Shown here: piece by piece, positions 1 to 6,911 of the stretch
Numbering within the stretch: the first letter of the stretch is position 1
Layout of the letters: every line of letters begins with the position of its first letter
NCBI RefSeq assembly: GCF_030733265.1
Contig: NZ_JASHJI010000003.1
Span: 372,001 to 436,000 of the forward strand
Source of the DNA: Roseibium sp. MMSF_3412
GTDB taxonomy: Bacteria > Pseudomonadota > Alphaproteobacteria > Rhizobiales > Stappiaceae
Direction: 5' to 3'
DNA length: 64,000 bases
The notes under the pieces: generated by a model
Seen by the model: the letters and a program-made list of their open reading frames with translations, nothing else
Database searches by the model: none
Told to the model about the DNA's origin: nothing
Position numbers and translations under genes: made by a program

Positions 1-1334
1 GCCTGGAACCCGAAACTGTCGCCTACATCTTCGATCACAGCGACGCCCGGCTGGTGATCGCCGACACGGCCTTTTCCGGCGTCGTCAAGGCGGCTTTCGG
101 GCTGAACGGCAAGAGCCTGCCCGTCGTGGATATCGTCGACCCGGACGGTCCGGGCGGCGACAGGCTTGGGACATCGACCTATGCCGACCTGATCGAAAGG
201 GGCGATCCCGCTTTCGCATGGACCGGACCGGAAGACGAATGGCAGGCACTGGCGCTCAACTACACCTCCGGCACTTCCGGCCGGCCCAAGGGCGTCGTCT
301 ATCACCATCGCGGCGCTTATCTCATGGCGATGGGAACGCCGATCGCCTGGGAGCTGCCGCGGCACCCGGTCTATCTCTATACCGTGCCGATGTTTCACTG
401 CAATGGCTGGTGCCACGCCTGGGCCATGACACTGATGGCCGGCACCATCGTCTGCATCCGCCAGGTCAGCGGCAAGGCGGTATTCGACCTGATTGACCGC
501 CACAGGATCACGCATCTCGGCGGCGCGCCGATCGTTCTCTCGATGCTGGTGAACACGCCTGAGGAAGACAGGCGGCCCCTCGCGGGCCCCGTCAAAATCA
601 TGACGGCGGGGGCACCACCTCCCGCAGCCGTCCTGGCAGCGACCAAGGCGCTCGGTTTCGAAGTCATGCAGGTCTACGGACTGACGGAAACCTATGGCCA
701 TGTCGTCCAGTGCCTGTGGCGCGAGGAATGGGAAGACCTGTCCGCCGAGGAACAGGCGGAGCTGCAATCCTGGCAGGGGGTCGGCTTCCCGATGACGGAA
801 ACGGTGGATGTCATCGACAGGGACACCGGCGAGCCCGTCCCGATGGACGGCGAGACACAGGGTGAGATCGTCATTCGCGGCAACACCGTCATGAAGGGAT
901 ACTACAAGAACGGTGCGGCGACCGGGGACGCCTTTTCCGGCGGACGGTTCAAGTCGGGCGATGCGGCCGTGCGTCATCCGAACGGCTATGTTCAGATCCG
1001 CGACCGGCTGAAGGATGTGATCATCTCCGGCGGCGAAAACATTTCCTCTGTGGAGGTCGAAGGCGTGCTCCACCGGCATCCCGATGTGGTGCTGGCGGCT
1101 GTTGTCGCCCTGCCGGACGAAAAATGGGGCGAAGTGCCGTGCGCCTTTGTCGAACTGAAGGAGGGCAGCATCCTCACGGAAGACGCGCTGATCGACTTCT
1201 GCCGGGAGCACATGGCCGGATTCAAAAGACCGAAAAAGATCGTCTTCACCGAGCTGCCGAAAACGGCGACCGGAAAGATACAGAAATTTGTTCTGCGCGA
1301 GGACGCCAGGACGATGACGGAAAACACCAGCTAA
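1..1334 (+). CDS. Acyl-CoA synthetase (AMP-forming), 5' end cut off by window edge
   Basis: ANL-superfamily CoA ligase that adenylates a carboxylic acid and transfers it to CoA. The reading frame is open from the first base, so the start lies outside the window; 443 residues are visible of a usual 530-550. The P-loop-like motif YTSGTSGRPKG lies near base 264, and QVYGLTETYGH, the hinge aspartate region (IRDRLKDVIISGGENISS) and the catalytic lysine in TGKIQK near the C-terminus are all present. The run VVYHHRGAYLM and the LYTVPMFHCNGW motif resemble the clade containing DmdB (methylmercaptopropionate-CoA ligase) and medium-chain FadD-like enzymes; the substrate cannot be fixed from sequence. 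acuI follows 15 bp downstream in the same direction, suggesting a shared transcript and short-chain acyl or acrylate metabolism. Confidence 0.9.
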   Translation, partial: LEPETVAYIFDHSDARLVIADTAFSGVVKAAFGLNGKSLPVVDIVDPDGPGGDRLGTSTYADLIERGDPAFAWTGPEDEWQALALNYTSGTSGRPKGVVYHHRGAYLMAMGTPIAWELPRHPVYLYTVPMFHCNGWCHAWAMTLMAGTIVCIRQVSGKAVFDLIDRHRITHLGGAPIVLSMLVNTPEEDRRPLAGPVKIMTAGAPPPAAVLAATKALGFEVMQVYGLTETYGHVVQCLWREEWEDLSAEEQAELQSWQGVGFPMTETVDVIDRDTGEPVPMDGETQGEIVIRGNTVMKGYYKNGAATGDAFSGGRFKSGDAAVRHPNGYVQIRDRLKDVIISGGENISSVEVEGVLHRHPDVVLAAVVALPDEKWGEVPCAFVELKEGSILTEDALIDFCREHMAGFKRPKKIVFTELPKTATGKIQKFVLREDARTMTENTS

Positions 1335-1349
1335 CAGGGCAGTTTGACC

Positions 1350-2342
1350 ATGACTTTCAAAGCACTCCTCGTTGAAAAGAACGACGAAGGCAAAACCTCC
1401 GCATCGGTTCAGGAGCTCGACGACAGCCGCTTGCCGGAAGGCGATGTCACCGTCGCCGTCGAATACTCAACGCTGAACTACAAGGACGGCCTGTGCGTCG
1501 GTCCCGGCGGCGGTCTCGTGCGCAATTACCCGCACGTGCCCGGCATCGACTTTGCCGGTACCGTCCTTGAGTCCGCCGACGACTGGTACAAGCCCGGCGA
1601 CAAGGTGGTCCTGACCGGCTGGCGCGTCGGAGAGGTCTGGTGGGGCGGCTATGCCCAGAAAGCCTGCGTGAAGGGCGAATGGCTGGTACCGCTGCCCGAA
1701 GGCATCTCCACCCGCAATGCCATGGCCGTCGGCACCGCCGGTTTCACGGCCATGCTCGCCGTAATGGCGCTGGAAGATCACGGCCTGAAGCCGGGAGACG
1801 GCCCCGTTCTGGTCACGGGCGCAGCCGGCGGCGTCGGTTCGGTCGCCACGGCCATTCTCGCCAATCTCGGTTATGAAGTCGCCGCCGTGACAGGCCGCGA
1901 AAGCACCTGGGACTATCTGAAGTCCCTGGGCGCTAGCACCATCGTTCCCCGCGACGATGTCAATGAAACCGTCAAACGGCCGCTGGAAGCCGAAACTTGG
2001 GCCGGGTGTGTTGACGCGGTTGGCGGTGCCATGCTGGCCCGCGTTCTCGGCCAGATGAAATACGGCGCGTCTGTTGCAGCTGTCGGCCTGGCGGGTGGTG
2101 CAGCGCTTCCGGCAACCGTCATCCCGTTCCTTCTTCGCGGCGTCAATCTGCTCGGTATCGACAGCGTCATGAAGCCTTACGATGCGCGCCTCAAGGCCTG
2201 GGAACGTCTGGCAAAGGACCTGCCGATGGACAAGCTCGAAGCAATGATCCAGCCGGCCACACTTGGGGATCTGCCCCAGCTCGGCGCGGACATCCTGAAA
2301 GGCCAGGTCAAGGGCCGCGTCGTCGTCGACGTCAACGCCTGA
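1350..2342 (+). CDS. acuI: Acryloyl-CoA reductase AcuI / YhdH-type MDR oxidoreductase
   Basis: Zinc-free medium-chain dehydrogenase/reductase of the AcuI/YhdH family, 330 residues, the normal length. It is expected to reduce acryloyl-CoA to propionyl-CoA with NADPH in the cytosol, removing the toxic product of DMSP or 3-hydroxypropionate breakdown. The N-terminal GroES-like half carries LNYKDGLCVGPGG and PGIDFAGTV; the Rossmann half carries the nucleotide-binding VTGAAGGVGSVA near residue 153. I chose the ATG at 1350; a TTG two codons upstream is in frame but less likely. It lies 15 bp after a CoA ligase gene, which fits an acid-to-CoA-to-reduction pathway. Confidence 0.85.
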   Translation: MTFKALLVEKNDEGKTSASVQELDDSRLPEGDVTVAVEYSTLNYKDGLCVGPGGGLVRNYPHVPGIDFAGTVLESADDWYKPGDKVVLTGWRVGEVWWGGYAQKACVKGEWLVPLPEGISTRNAMAVGTAGFTAMLAVMALEDHGLKPGDGPVLVTGAAGGVGSVATAILANLGYEVAAVTGRESTWDYLKSLGASTIVPRDDVNETVKRPLEAETWAGCVDAVGGAMLARVLGQMKYGASVAAVGLAGGAALPATVIPFLLRGVNLLGIDSVMKPYDARLKAWERLAKDLPMDKLEAMIQPATLGDLPQLGADILKGQVKGRVVVDVNA

Positions 2343-2400
2343 GGCTGAACCGGGGGGCTTCCGGTTGTCACCTTTGCCTTGGGAAAAGCCGGAAGGCCCG

Positions 2401-2446
2401 TCATTGCGGACAAGTGCAGCGTCCGCTGCGCGCCTGGCCGCAATGA
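2401..2446. repeat. Nested palindromic element, copy 1
   Basis: Outer arms TCATTGCGG (2401-2409) and CCGCAATGA (2438-2446) are perfect inverted repeats; inside them GCAGCG and CGCTGC (2416-2421, 2424-2429) form a second perfect stem. A related element with the same architecture and the shared core CAAGTGCAGC lies at 2694-2733. This looks like a short intergenic REP/RIME-like repeat downstream of acuI; a terminator role is possible but there is no T-run. Confidence 0.6.
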
Positions 2447-2456
2447 CAAAGCGAGA

Positions 2457-2635
2457 GACGGAGCAAAACCCTTCCATCGTCTCCCCGGGCGAACAACGTG
2501 AGACCCGGGGGCGGGGAGCCCCGGCGCACCGGAAGGGACATCACTCAAACCGCCAGGTCATTGCCTCCCCGATCCCGGCGCGCGCGACGCTTGTCCGGGA
2601 TGACGACGACTGCGGGCGCCTTCGTGTGGCCTGTC
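2457..2635. repeat. Intergenic repeat, copy A
   Basis: About 180 bp that recur at 2865-3050 in the same orientation with scattered substitutions and small indels. Shared blocks include the stretch around ACCCTTCCATCGTC, the CCCCGGGCGAAC...GTGAGACCCGGGG segment, and CCGCCAGGTCATTGCCTCC followed by a GATCCCGG/CCGGGAT dyad. No coding frame is supported: the open frames crossing it show no recognisable protein and change between copies. Confidence 0.75.
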
Positions 2636-2693
2636 CTTCGAGACAGCACTGACGCGCTTCCTCAGGACGAGGAAGAGACAGGGACACACGTCT

Positions 2694-2733
2694 TTCCGGA
2701 CAAGTGCAGCATCCGCTGCACGCTGATCCGGAA
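2694..2733. repeat. Nested palindromic element, copy 2
   Basis: Outer arms TTCCGGA (2694-2700) and TCCGGAA (2727-2733) enclose TGCAGC (2705-2710) and GCTGCA (2715-2720). It has the same plan and central sequence as the element at 2401-2446. The CCGGAATGAC-like edges recur again near 2850-2860, so this 880-bp gap is a cluster of related palindromes. Confidence 0.6.
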
Positions 2734-2864
2734 TCCAGACATAATGCCCGCTGGAAGCGCGGCCGCACTCACTAAAGAATCGATCCGGGTTCGCTCCGCT
2801 CACGCCGATATCTGGTTTCCGGATCGGCGTTCGGCTTTGCCGCACTTGGCCGGAATGACGAAGG

Positions 2865-3050
2865 TGAGGCGGAGCAAAAAAACCCTTCCATCGTCACCCC
2901 GGGCGAACAGCGTGAGACCCGGGGCCGGGGAGCCCCGACGTACCGGACGGAACACAATTCAAACCGCCAGGTCATTGCCTCCCCGATCCCGGCGCACGCG
3001 ATGCTTGTACGGGATGACGATGACTGCAGGCGCCTTCGTGTGGTCTGTCG
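2865..3050. repeat. Intergenic repeat, copy B
   Basis: Second copy of the 2457-2635 repeat, direct orientation, roughly 400 bp further on. The rest of the 2343-3222 gap (about 880 bp) holds only these repeats and the palindromes; I see no gene in it. Confidence 0.75.
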
Positions 3051-3222
3051 ACGGACCTTCAGGTCCTCCACAGGACACACCAAAGACAGGTCTGTGCGTC
3101 ACCAGGTCCACCAGCCTCATCCAAAGGAAGCGCAGCGCGTTGTCTCGAAGGATTGGCCTCGGGCGGCTTGTCGAAGCAACCATTCGCGTTAGCTCCCTGC
3201 CCCGGAATGCGGCAACTGAACG

Positions 3223-3486
3223 TTACCGCAGTTCCGCTTTCAGGAAATCGACCATAACGCGGACCTTTCGGGGCAGGAACGCCTTGCTCGGGTAGAGGAT
3301 CCAGGCGGCCGTGTCGAAATCGGTTGCCGCACAATCGTAGCCGGGAAAGAGATCCACAAGCCGCCCGTCCTTCAAGTCGCCCCGGATCAGCCAGTTGGCC
3401 AGGAGTGCGACACCCATGCCGAGGCGCGTGGCATCGCGCAGGGAGAGATCGCTCACGATCACCGTCTTGCCCGCAACATCGACCTC
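3223..3486 (-). pseudogene. 3'-end fragment of a duplicated lysR gene
   Basis: The minus strand encodes the last 87 residues of a LysR-type regulator (from EVDVAGKTVI to FLKAELR), nearly identical to the C-terminus of the complete gene at 4208-5101. By eye I count about 16 mismatches over the 264 aligned bases (near 94% identity). The match stops abruptly after the GAG codon at 3484-3486; upstream sequence on that strand is unrelated and belongs to the SMI1/KNR4 locus. The fragment lacks the DNA-binding domain, so it cannot act as a regulator. The minus frame stays open to 3801, but that part is antisense to another gene and does not look like protein. Confidence 0.85.
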
Positions 3487-3600
3487 GCAGATTCTCGCTG
3501 CGCGCGGCATAACAGTTTGTTTCACAACAAGCTTCTTGAGAAGCCGCTGACACCGGCTATTGTATGGTTTCGGCTGCAACTTTCGCTGGAAAATCTTGGC

Positions 3601-4170
3601 ATGGACACCGATAACCGCGTCCTCAATCCAAATCCTCACGGATCGATCGGGACACAAGAGATCGAGCAATTTGAGGCACGCCTCCCGCATCGGCTTCCGC
3701 AAGACTATCGGGACTACCTTCTTCAGAACAATGGCGGGGACTTTGAGAAACGATGCTTTGTCTCGAAGAACAACGCGGAGATAACCCACTCCGTTTCCCA
3801 ATTGTTTTCACTCTTTCGCGGGCCGGAAAACGCCAGACTTGAAACGCATTGGAGCCTGTCCGAATACTACGATCTCCAGGAACTCAGTCATCTGACGAAA
3901 GAGTATTTGGTGTTTGGAGTGACCGGAACAGGCGATCTCTTTCTTTTAGGACTGGGAAGGGGCGACGTTCTGATTTATCTCCATGATCACGTCGAGCACA
4001 CACCCATTGAAGGTCCCGGCGGAGCAATCATTCCTTTGGCATGTTCATTTTCCGAGTTTGTTTCAAACATGGTTTCGGAGGAAGTTTTCTTGCAACGCGC
4101 TGATGAAATTGAGCCGGGCTTTACAGCAAGGCTCAAGCGACTGAAGAAAGAAAGTGGAATGTGGGACTAG
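3601..4170 (+). CDS. SMI1/KNR4 (SUKH) family protein
   Basis: 189-residue protein with the SUKH fold signature: EIEQFEARLPHRLPQDYRDY followed by LLQNNGGDF near residues 17-45, then a conserved YLVFGVTGTGDLFLL block. SUKH proteins are commonly immunity proteins against polymorphic toxins, but some have other roles; no toxin gene is visible within the window. I chose the ATG at 3601 because upstream codons do not resemble the family; the ribosome-binding site is weak. The gene is AT-richer than its neighbours and sits exactly between two direct copies of a lysR 3' end, which suggests it arrived by insertion or recombination. Confidence 0.75.
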   Translation: MDTDNRVLNPNPHGSIGTQEIEQFEARLPHRLPQDYRDYLLQNNGGDFEKRCFVSKNNAEITHSVSQLFSLFRGPENARLETHWSLSEYYDLQELSHLTKEYLVFGVTGTGDLFLLGLGRGDVLIYLHDHVEHTPIEGPGGAIIPLACSFSEFVSNMVSEEVFLQRADEIEPGFTARLKRLKKESGMWD

Positions 4171-4207
4171 ACTGCGCGGGAACACATGCCGAAGGCGCGA
4201 GTTGAGC

Positions 4208-5101
4208 TCACCGCATTTCCGCTTTCAGGAAATCGACCATGACCCGGACCTTTCGAGGCAGGAACGCCTTGCTCGGGTAGAGGATCCAGGCGGCCGTGTC
4301 GAAATCGGTTGCCGCACAATCATGCTCGGGAAACAGATCCACAAGCCGCCCGTCCTTCAAGTCGCCCCGGATGAGCCAGTTGGCCAGGAGTGCGACACCC
4401 ATGCCGAGACGCGCGGCCTCGCGCAGGGAGAGAGCGCTCGCGATCACCGTCTTGCCCGCAACATCGACCTCGAAGGGTGTGCCGTCCCCACTCCGGAACT
4501 TCCAGCTGTTCCGGAATCCCGGCAGAGCAAAGCACAGGCAGTTGTGCTTTGTGAGGTCTTGCGGTGAATGCACCGGTCCATGGCGTTCCAGGTAAGACGG
4601 CGACGCCACCACGCGATAGCGCGACGAGAACAGCCGGGTGGAAATCAGGTCTCCCTTCGGAGCTGCTGCCAGCCGGACCGCCAGATCAAGCCCGTCCGCG
4701 AGCAGATCCATGTTGTAGTCGGACGGGTACAGCTCCACCGACAGGTCCGGATAACGCTCCTGGAACAGCGGCAGCACCGGCATGATGCCCTCCTGCGCAA
4801 AGGCGACGGATGCCGTCATCTTCAATGTGCCTTTTGGCAATGCGCCCTGCGACGCCGCTTCTTCCGCCGCCGTTTCCAGTTCTTCCAGCAGCGGCGCGAT
4901 CCTCTGAAGGTAGCGCCCGCCTTCTTCCGTCAGCGCCAGTTTCCGTGTGCTGCGCTGGAAGATCCGGACGCCGAGTTCCTTTTCCGCATTGGCAACGATC
5001 CGCGACACGCTGGAGGCATCGACATCCAGGGCGCGGGCCGCCCCGGCAATGCTGCCGATATCGCGCACAAGGAGCAGTGTCTTGAGAGATTGCATGTCCA
5101 T
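4208..5101 (-). CDS. LysR-family transcriptional regulator
   Basis: 297 residues, the usual LysR length. The N-terminal winged helix-turn-helix is at residues 1-60 (MQSLKTLLLVRDIGSIAGAA, then RALDVDASSVSRIVANAEKE), followed by a two-lobed effector-binding domain of the CrgA/PA2206-like type. It is divergent from the FMN-dependent reductase at 5196, so its likely target is that gene and its own promoter. Two ATGs (5101 and 5095) are both possible starts. A perfect TCGTGC-N7-GCACGA dyad abuts the first ATG. The last 264 bp are duplicated at 3223-3486. Confidence 0.9.
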   Translation of the reverse strand: MDMQSLKTLLLVRDIGSIAGAARALDVDASSVSRIVANAEKELGVRIFQRSTRKLALTEEGGRYLQRIAPLLEELETAAEEAASQGALPKGTLKMTASVAFAQEGIMPVLPLFQERYPDLSVELYPSDYNMDLLADGLDLAVRLAAAPKGDLISTRLFSSRYRVVASPSYLERHGPVHSPQDLTKHNCLCFALPGFRNSWKFRSGDGTPFEVDVAGKTVIASALSLREAARLGMGVALLANWLIRGDLKDGRLVDLFPEHDCAATDFDTAAWILYPSKAFLPRKVRVMVDFLKAEMR

Positions 5102-5120
5102 TCGTGCATTTTACGCACGA
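5102..5120. promoter_or_regulatory. Dyad operator candidate between lysR and reductase gene
   Basis: TCGTGC (5102-5107) and GCACGA (5115-5120) form a perfect inverted repeat with a 7-nt spacer, giving a T-N11-A type core as expected for LysR sites. It lies immediately upstream of the lysR start, in the 94-bp divergent promoter region, so autoregulation is plausible. Binding is inferred. Confidence 0.45.
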
Positions 5121-5195
5121 TTCTGCTGCATGGCATCGTGTTTTTCTTACACCAGCGCAGAAATAGCTTTGGGCCTCCCACAAAGGAGATCCCCA

Positions 5196-5810
5196 ATGAC
5201 ACTGCTCTTGCGCATCAATTCCAGTTCCCGCCAGACCGGCTCGCACTCCACCGCCGTGGCCGATCACTTTGAAACCTGTTTCCGGGAAAAGCATCCCGGG
5301 TGCCGGGTCATTTCGCGGCAGGTGGCCGATGGCTCGATCCCGATCATCAGCCAGAAGACGATCGAAGGTTTTTATACGCCAGCGGAAAGCATGACGGACG
5401 ACCTGAAGGCCGCGACCGAACTGTCCGACACGCTGATCAATGAGCTGCAGGAAGCCGATACGCTTCTGATCACCGCTCCTATCTACAATTTCAGTGTTCC
5501 GGCCGCTCTCAAGGCCTGGATCGACCAGATCGTCCGGATGGGCCACACATTTTCCTATCAGGACGGGGCCTTTGCCGGTCTCGCCAGAACCCGCCGCGCC
5601 GTGGTCATCTGCGCTTATGGCGCGGAAGGCTATCTCGAAGGCCAGCCTTTCTCTGCCGCCAATTTTGTCGAACCCTACCTGCGTTTCCTTCTTTCCTTTC
5701 TTGGAATCCGGGATATCCGCTTTATCTCGGTCCAGGGAACCACCGGGGACGCGGAGACCGTCACGGCACGTCTCGATGCAGCCAGGGATGAGTGCAGAAT
5801 TGCGGCATGA
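5196..5810 (+). CDS. FMN-dependent NADH-azoreductase / NAD(P)H quinone reductase family
   Basis: 204-residue flavodoxin-fold reductase (Flavodoxin_2/AzoR family). It would use NAD(P)H and FMN to reduce quinones or azo compounds in the cytosol. The N-terminus TLLLRINSSSRQTGSHS is the FMN phosphate-binding loop, and APIYNFSVPAALKAWIDQ near residues 91-108 is the conserved FMN-contacting block. The start is fixed by a strong AAAGGAGAT at 5182-5190. It diverges from the LysR gene, the standard arrangement for a regulated reductase. A second, more distant AzoR is encoded at 34370-34987. Confidence 0.87.
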   Translation: MTLLLRINSSSRQTGSHSTAVADHFETCFREKHPGCRVISRQVADGSIPIISQKTIEGFYTPAESMTDDLKAATELSDTLINELQEADTLLITAPIYNFSVPAALKAWIDQIVRMGHTFSYQDGAFAGLARTRRAVVICAYGAEGYLEGQPFSAANFVEPYLRFLLSFLGIRDIRFISVQGTTGDAETVTARLDAARDECRIAA

Positions 5811-5843
5811 CTTTGCCGTGACGTGCGAGGTTTCAACGAATCT

Positions 5844-5872
5844 GTCGCCGGGCGGGAAATCCGCCCGGCGAC
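5844..5872 (+). terminator. Strong GC hairpin after the reductase gene
   Basis: A perfect 12-bp stem (5844-5855 with 5861-5872) closes a GAAAT loop 33 bp past the reductase stop codon. It is followed only by a short TTT, so it may terminate weakly, or act as a 3' stabilising hairpin. Confidence 0.55.
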
Positions 5873-5899
5873 TTTCGGCGCGTTCCACCCCGAATCCGG

Positions 5900-5928
5900 T
5901 TGCAATCCGCCGAAACCTCCCATATAAG
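5900..5928 (+). promoter_or_regulatory. Candidate sigma-70 promoter of rpmI-rplT
   Basis: TTGCAA (5900-5905), a 17-nt spacer and TATAAG (5923-5928). It would start transcription near 5935, giving a leader of about 145 nt before rpmI. Confidence 0.5.
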
Positions 5929-5934
5929 CGCCCG

Positions 5935-6080
5935 GTCCAGAGTCGTCCGGCTCGTCGTGGACTGGATTTCTGCATGCAAATGCAGGTCCTCCCGGCAGAA
6001 AAGGGCATGCCGTGTCGGCTCTGAATGCTCCAACAAAAAAGCACCCGCTTCACGCGGATGCGCCAAGGAAAGGATGCAAA
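5935..6080 (+). promoter_or_regulatory. Structured leader of the rpmI-rplT operon
   Basis: The leader contains a perfect CTGCAT/ATGCAG stem capped by a GCAA tetraloop (5970-5985) and a CCGC/GCGG hairpin shortly before the rpmI ribosome-binding site (AAGGAAAGGA). Ribosomal protein L20 represses its own operon through leader RNA in several bacteria; a similar role here is inferred. infC, often upstream, is absent. Confidence 0.4.
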
Positions 6081-6278
6081 ATGCCCAAGCTGAAGACGAA
6101 ATCCGGCGCCAAGAAGCGCTTCAAGGTGACCGCGACCGGCAAGGTGAAATCCGCGCAGGCCGGCAAGCGCCACGGCATGATCAAGCGCACGAACAAGTTC
6201 ATCCGCAACGCACGTGGAACGACCACGCTCAGCGATCAGGATGCACGCATCGTGAAGCAGTTCCTGCCCTACGCTTAA
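6081..6278 (+). CDS. rpmI: 50S ribosomal protein L35
   Basis: 65 residues, the normal length of L35, starting [20 protein letters not shown], which is diagnostic for the family. It is a small basic protein of the large ribosomal subunit. The ATG at 6081 is preceded by AAGGAAAGGA; the in-frame codons further upstream are not part of the family. It is followed 26 bp later by rplT, the conserved pair. Confidence 0.97.
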   Translation: MPKLKTKSGAKKRFKVTATGKVKSAQAGKRHGMIKRTNKFIRNARGTTTLSDQDARIVKQFLPYA

Positions 6279-6304
6279 AGCCAGCCCCCAAGGAGATCAT
6301 CTAA

Positions 6305-6664
6305 ATGTCACGCGTCAAAAGGGGCGTTACCGCCCACGCTCGCCACAAGAAAGTTCTGAAGGCCGCCAAGGGTTACTATGGCCGCCGCAAGAGCACCATC
6401 CGCGTTGCCAAGCAGGCCGTCGAGAAGGCCGGACAATACGCCTACCGCGACCGCAAGGCCAAGAAGCGCACGTTCCGTTCGCTCTGGATCCAGCGCATCA
6501 ACGCGGCAACCCGCCAGCACGGCATGACCTATGGCCGCTTCATTGACGGTCTGAACAAGGCCGGCGTCGAAGTCGACCGCAAGGTTCTGTCCGATCTCGC
6601 CATCAACCAGCCCGACGCGTTCAAGGTGCTGGTCGACAAGGCGCAGGGCGCTCTGACCGCTTAA
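6305..6664 (+). CDS. rplT: 50S ribosomal protein L20
   Basis: 119 residues, full length, with the family start [19 protein letters not shown] and the conserved [21 protein letters not shown]20 binds 23S rRNA early in large-subunit assembly and is often the autoregulator of the rpmI-rplT mRNA. AAGGAGAT lies 7 bp before the ATG. A clear terminator follows at 6688. Confidence 0.98.
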   Translation: MSRVKRGVTAHARHKKVLKAAKGYYGRRKSTIRVAKQAVEKAGQYAYRDRKAKKRTFRSLWIQRINAATRQHGMTYGRFIDGLNKAGVEVDRKVLSDLAINQPDAFKVLVDKAQGALTA

Positions 6665-6687
6665 GGCATCAGACCAGAGAATTCTTG

Positions 6688-6718
6688 AAAAGCGCGGCTT
6701 CATCGGCCGCGCTTTTTT
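6688..6718 (+). terminator. Rho-independent terminator of rpmI-rplT
   Basis: Stem AGCGCGGC (6691-6698) with GCCGCGCT (6706-6713), followed by a T-run to 6718 and preceded by AAA that extends the pairing. Confidence 0.92.
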
Positions 6719-6911
6719 GTTGCGTTCCGGCAGAATTGGTCCAGCGGGCGGTCGGGAAATACGCGCCTCGAACCCTGTCAAGAACACTCATAAGCTGCAT
6801 TTTTGAAAACATTTCCCTTTTTTATTGCAAAAAGCTTCCCGACGCGCCTACGCTGATAGATCCGGCAAGCGGGCACTCGCCGGGGATACATAGCAATGGG
6901 GAGCGGGTTCA

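Noticed and set aside
3487..3801. Upstream extension of the minus-strand lysR fragment, giving a 192-codon frame
   Set aside because: Only the part from 3223 to 3486 matches LysR; the rest is antisense to the SMI1/KNR4 gene and has no helix-turn-helix, so it is not a working regulator.
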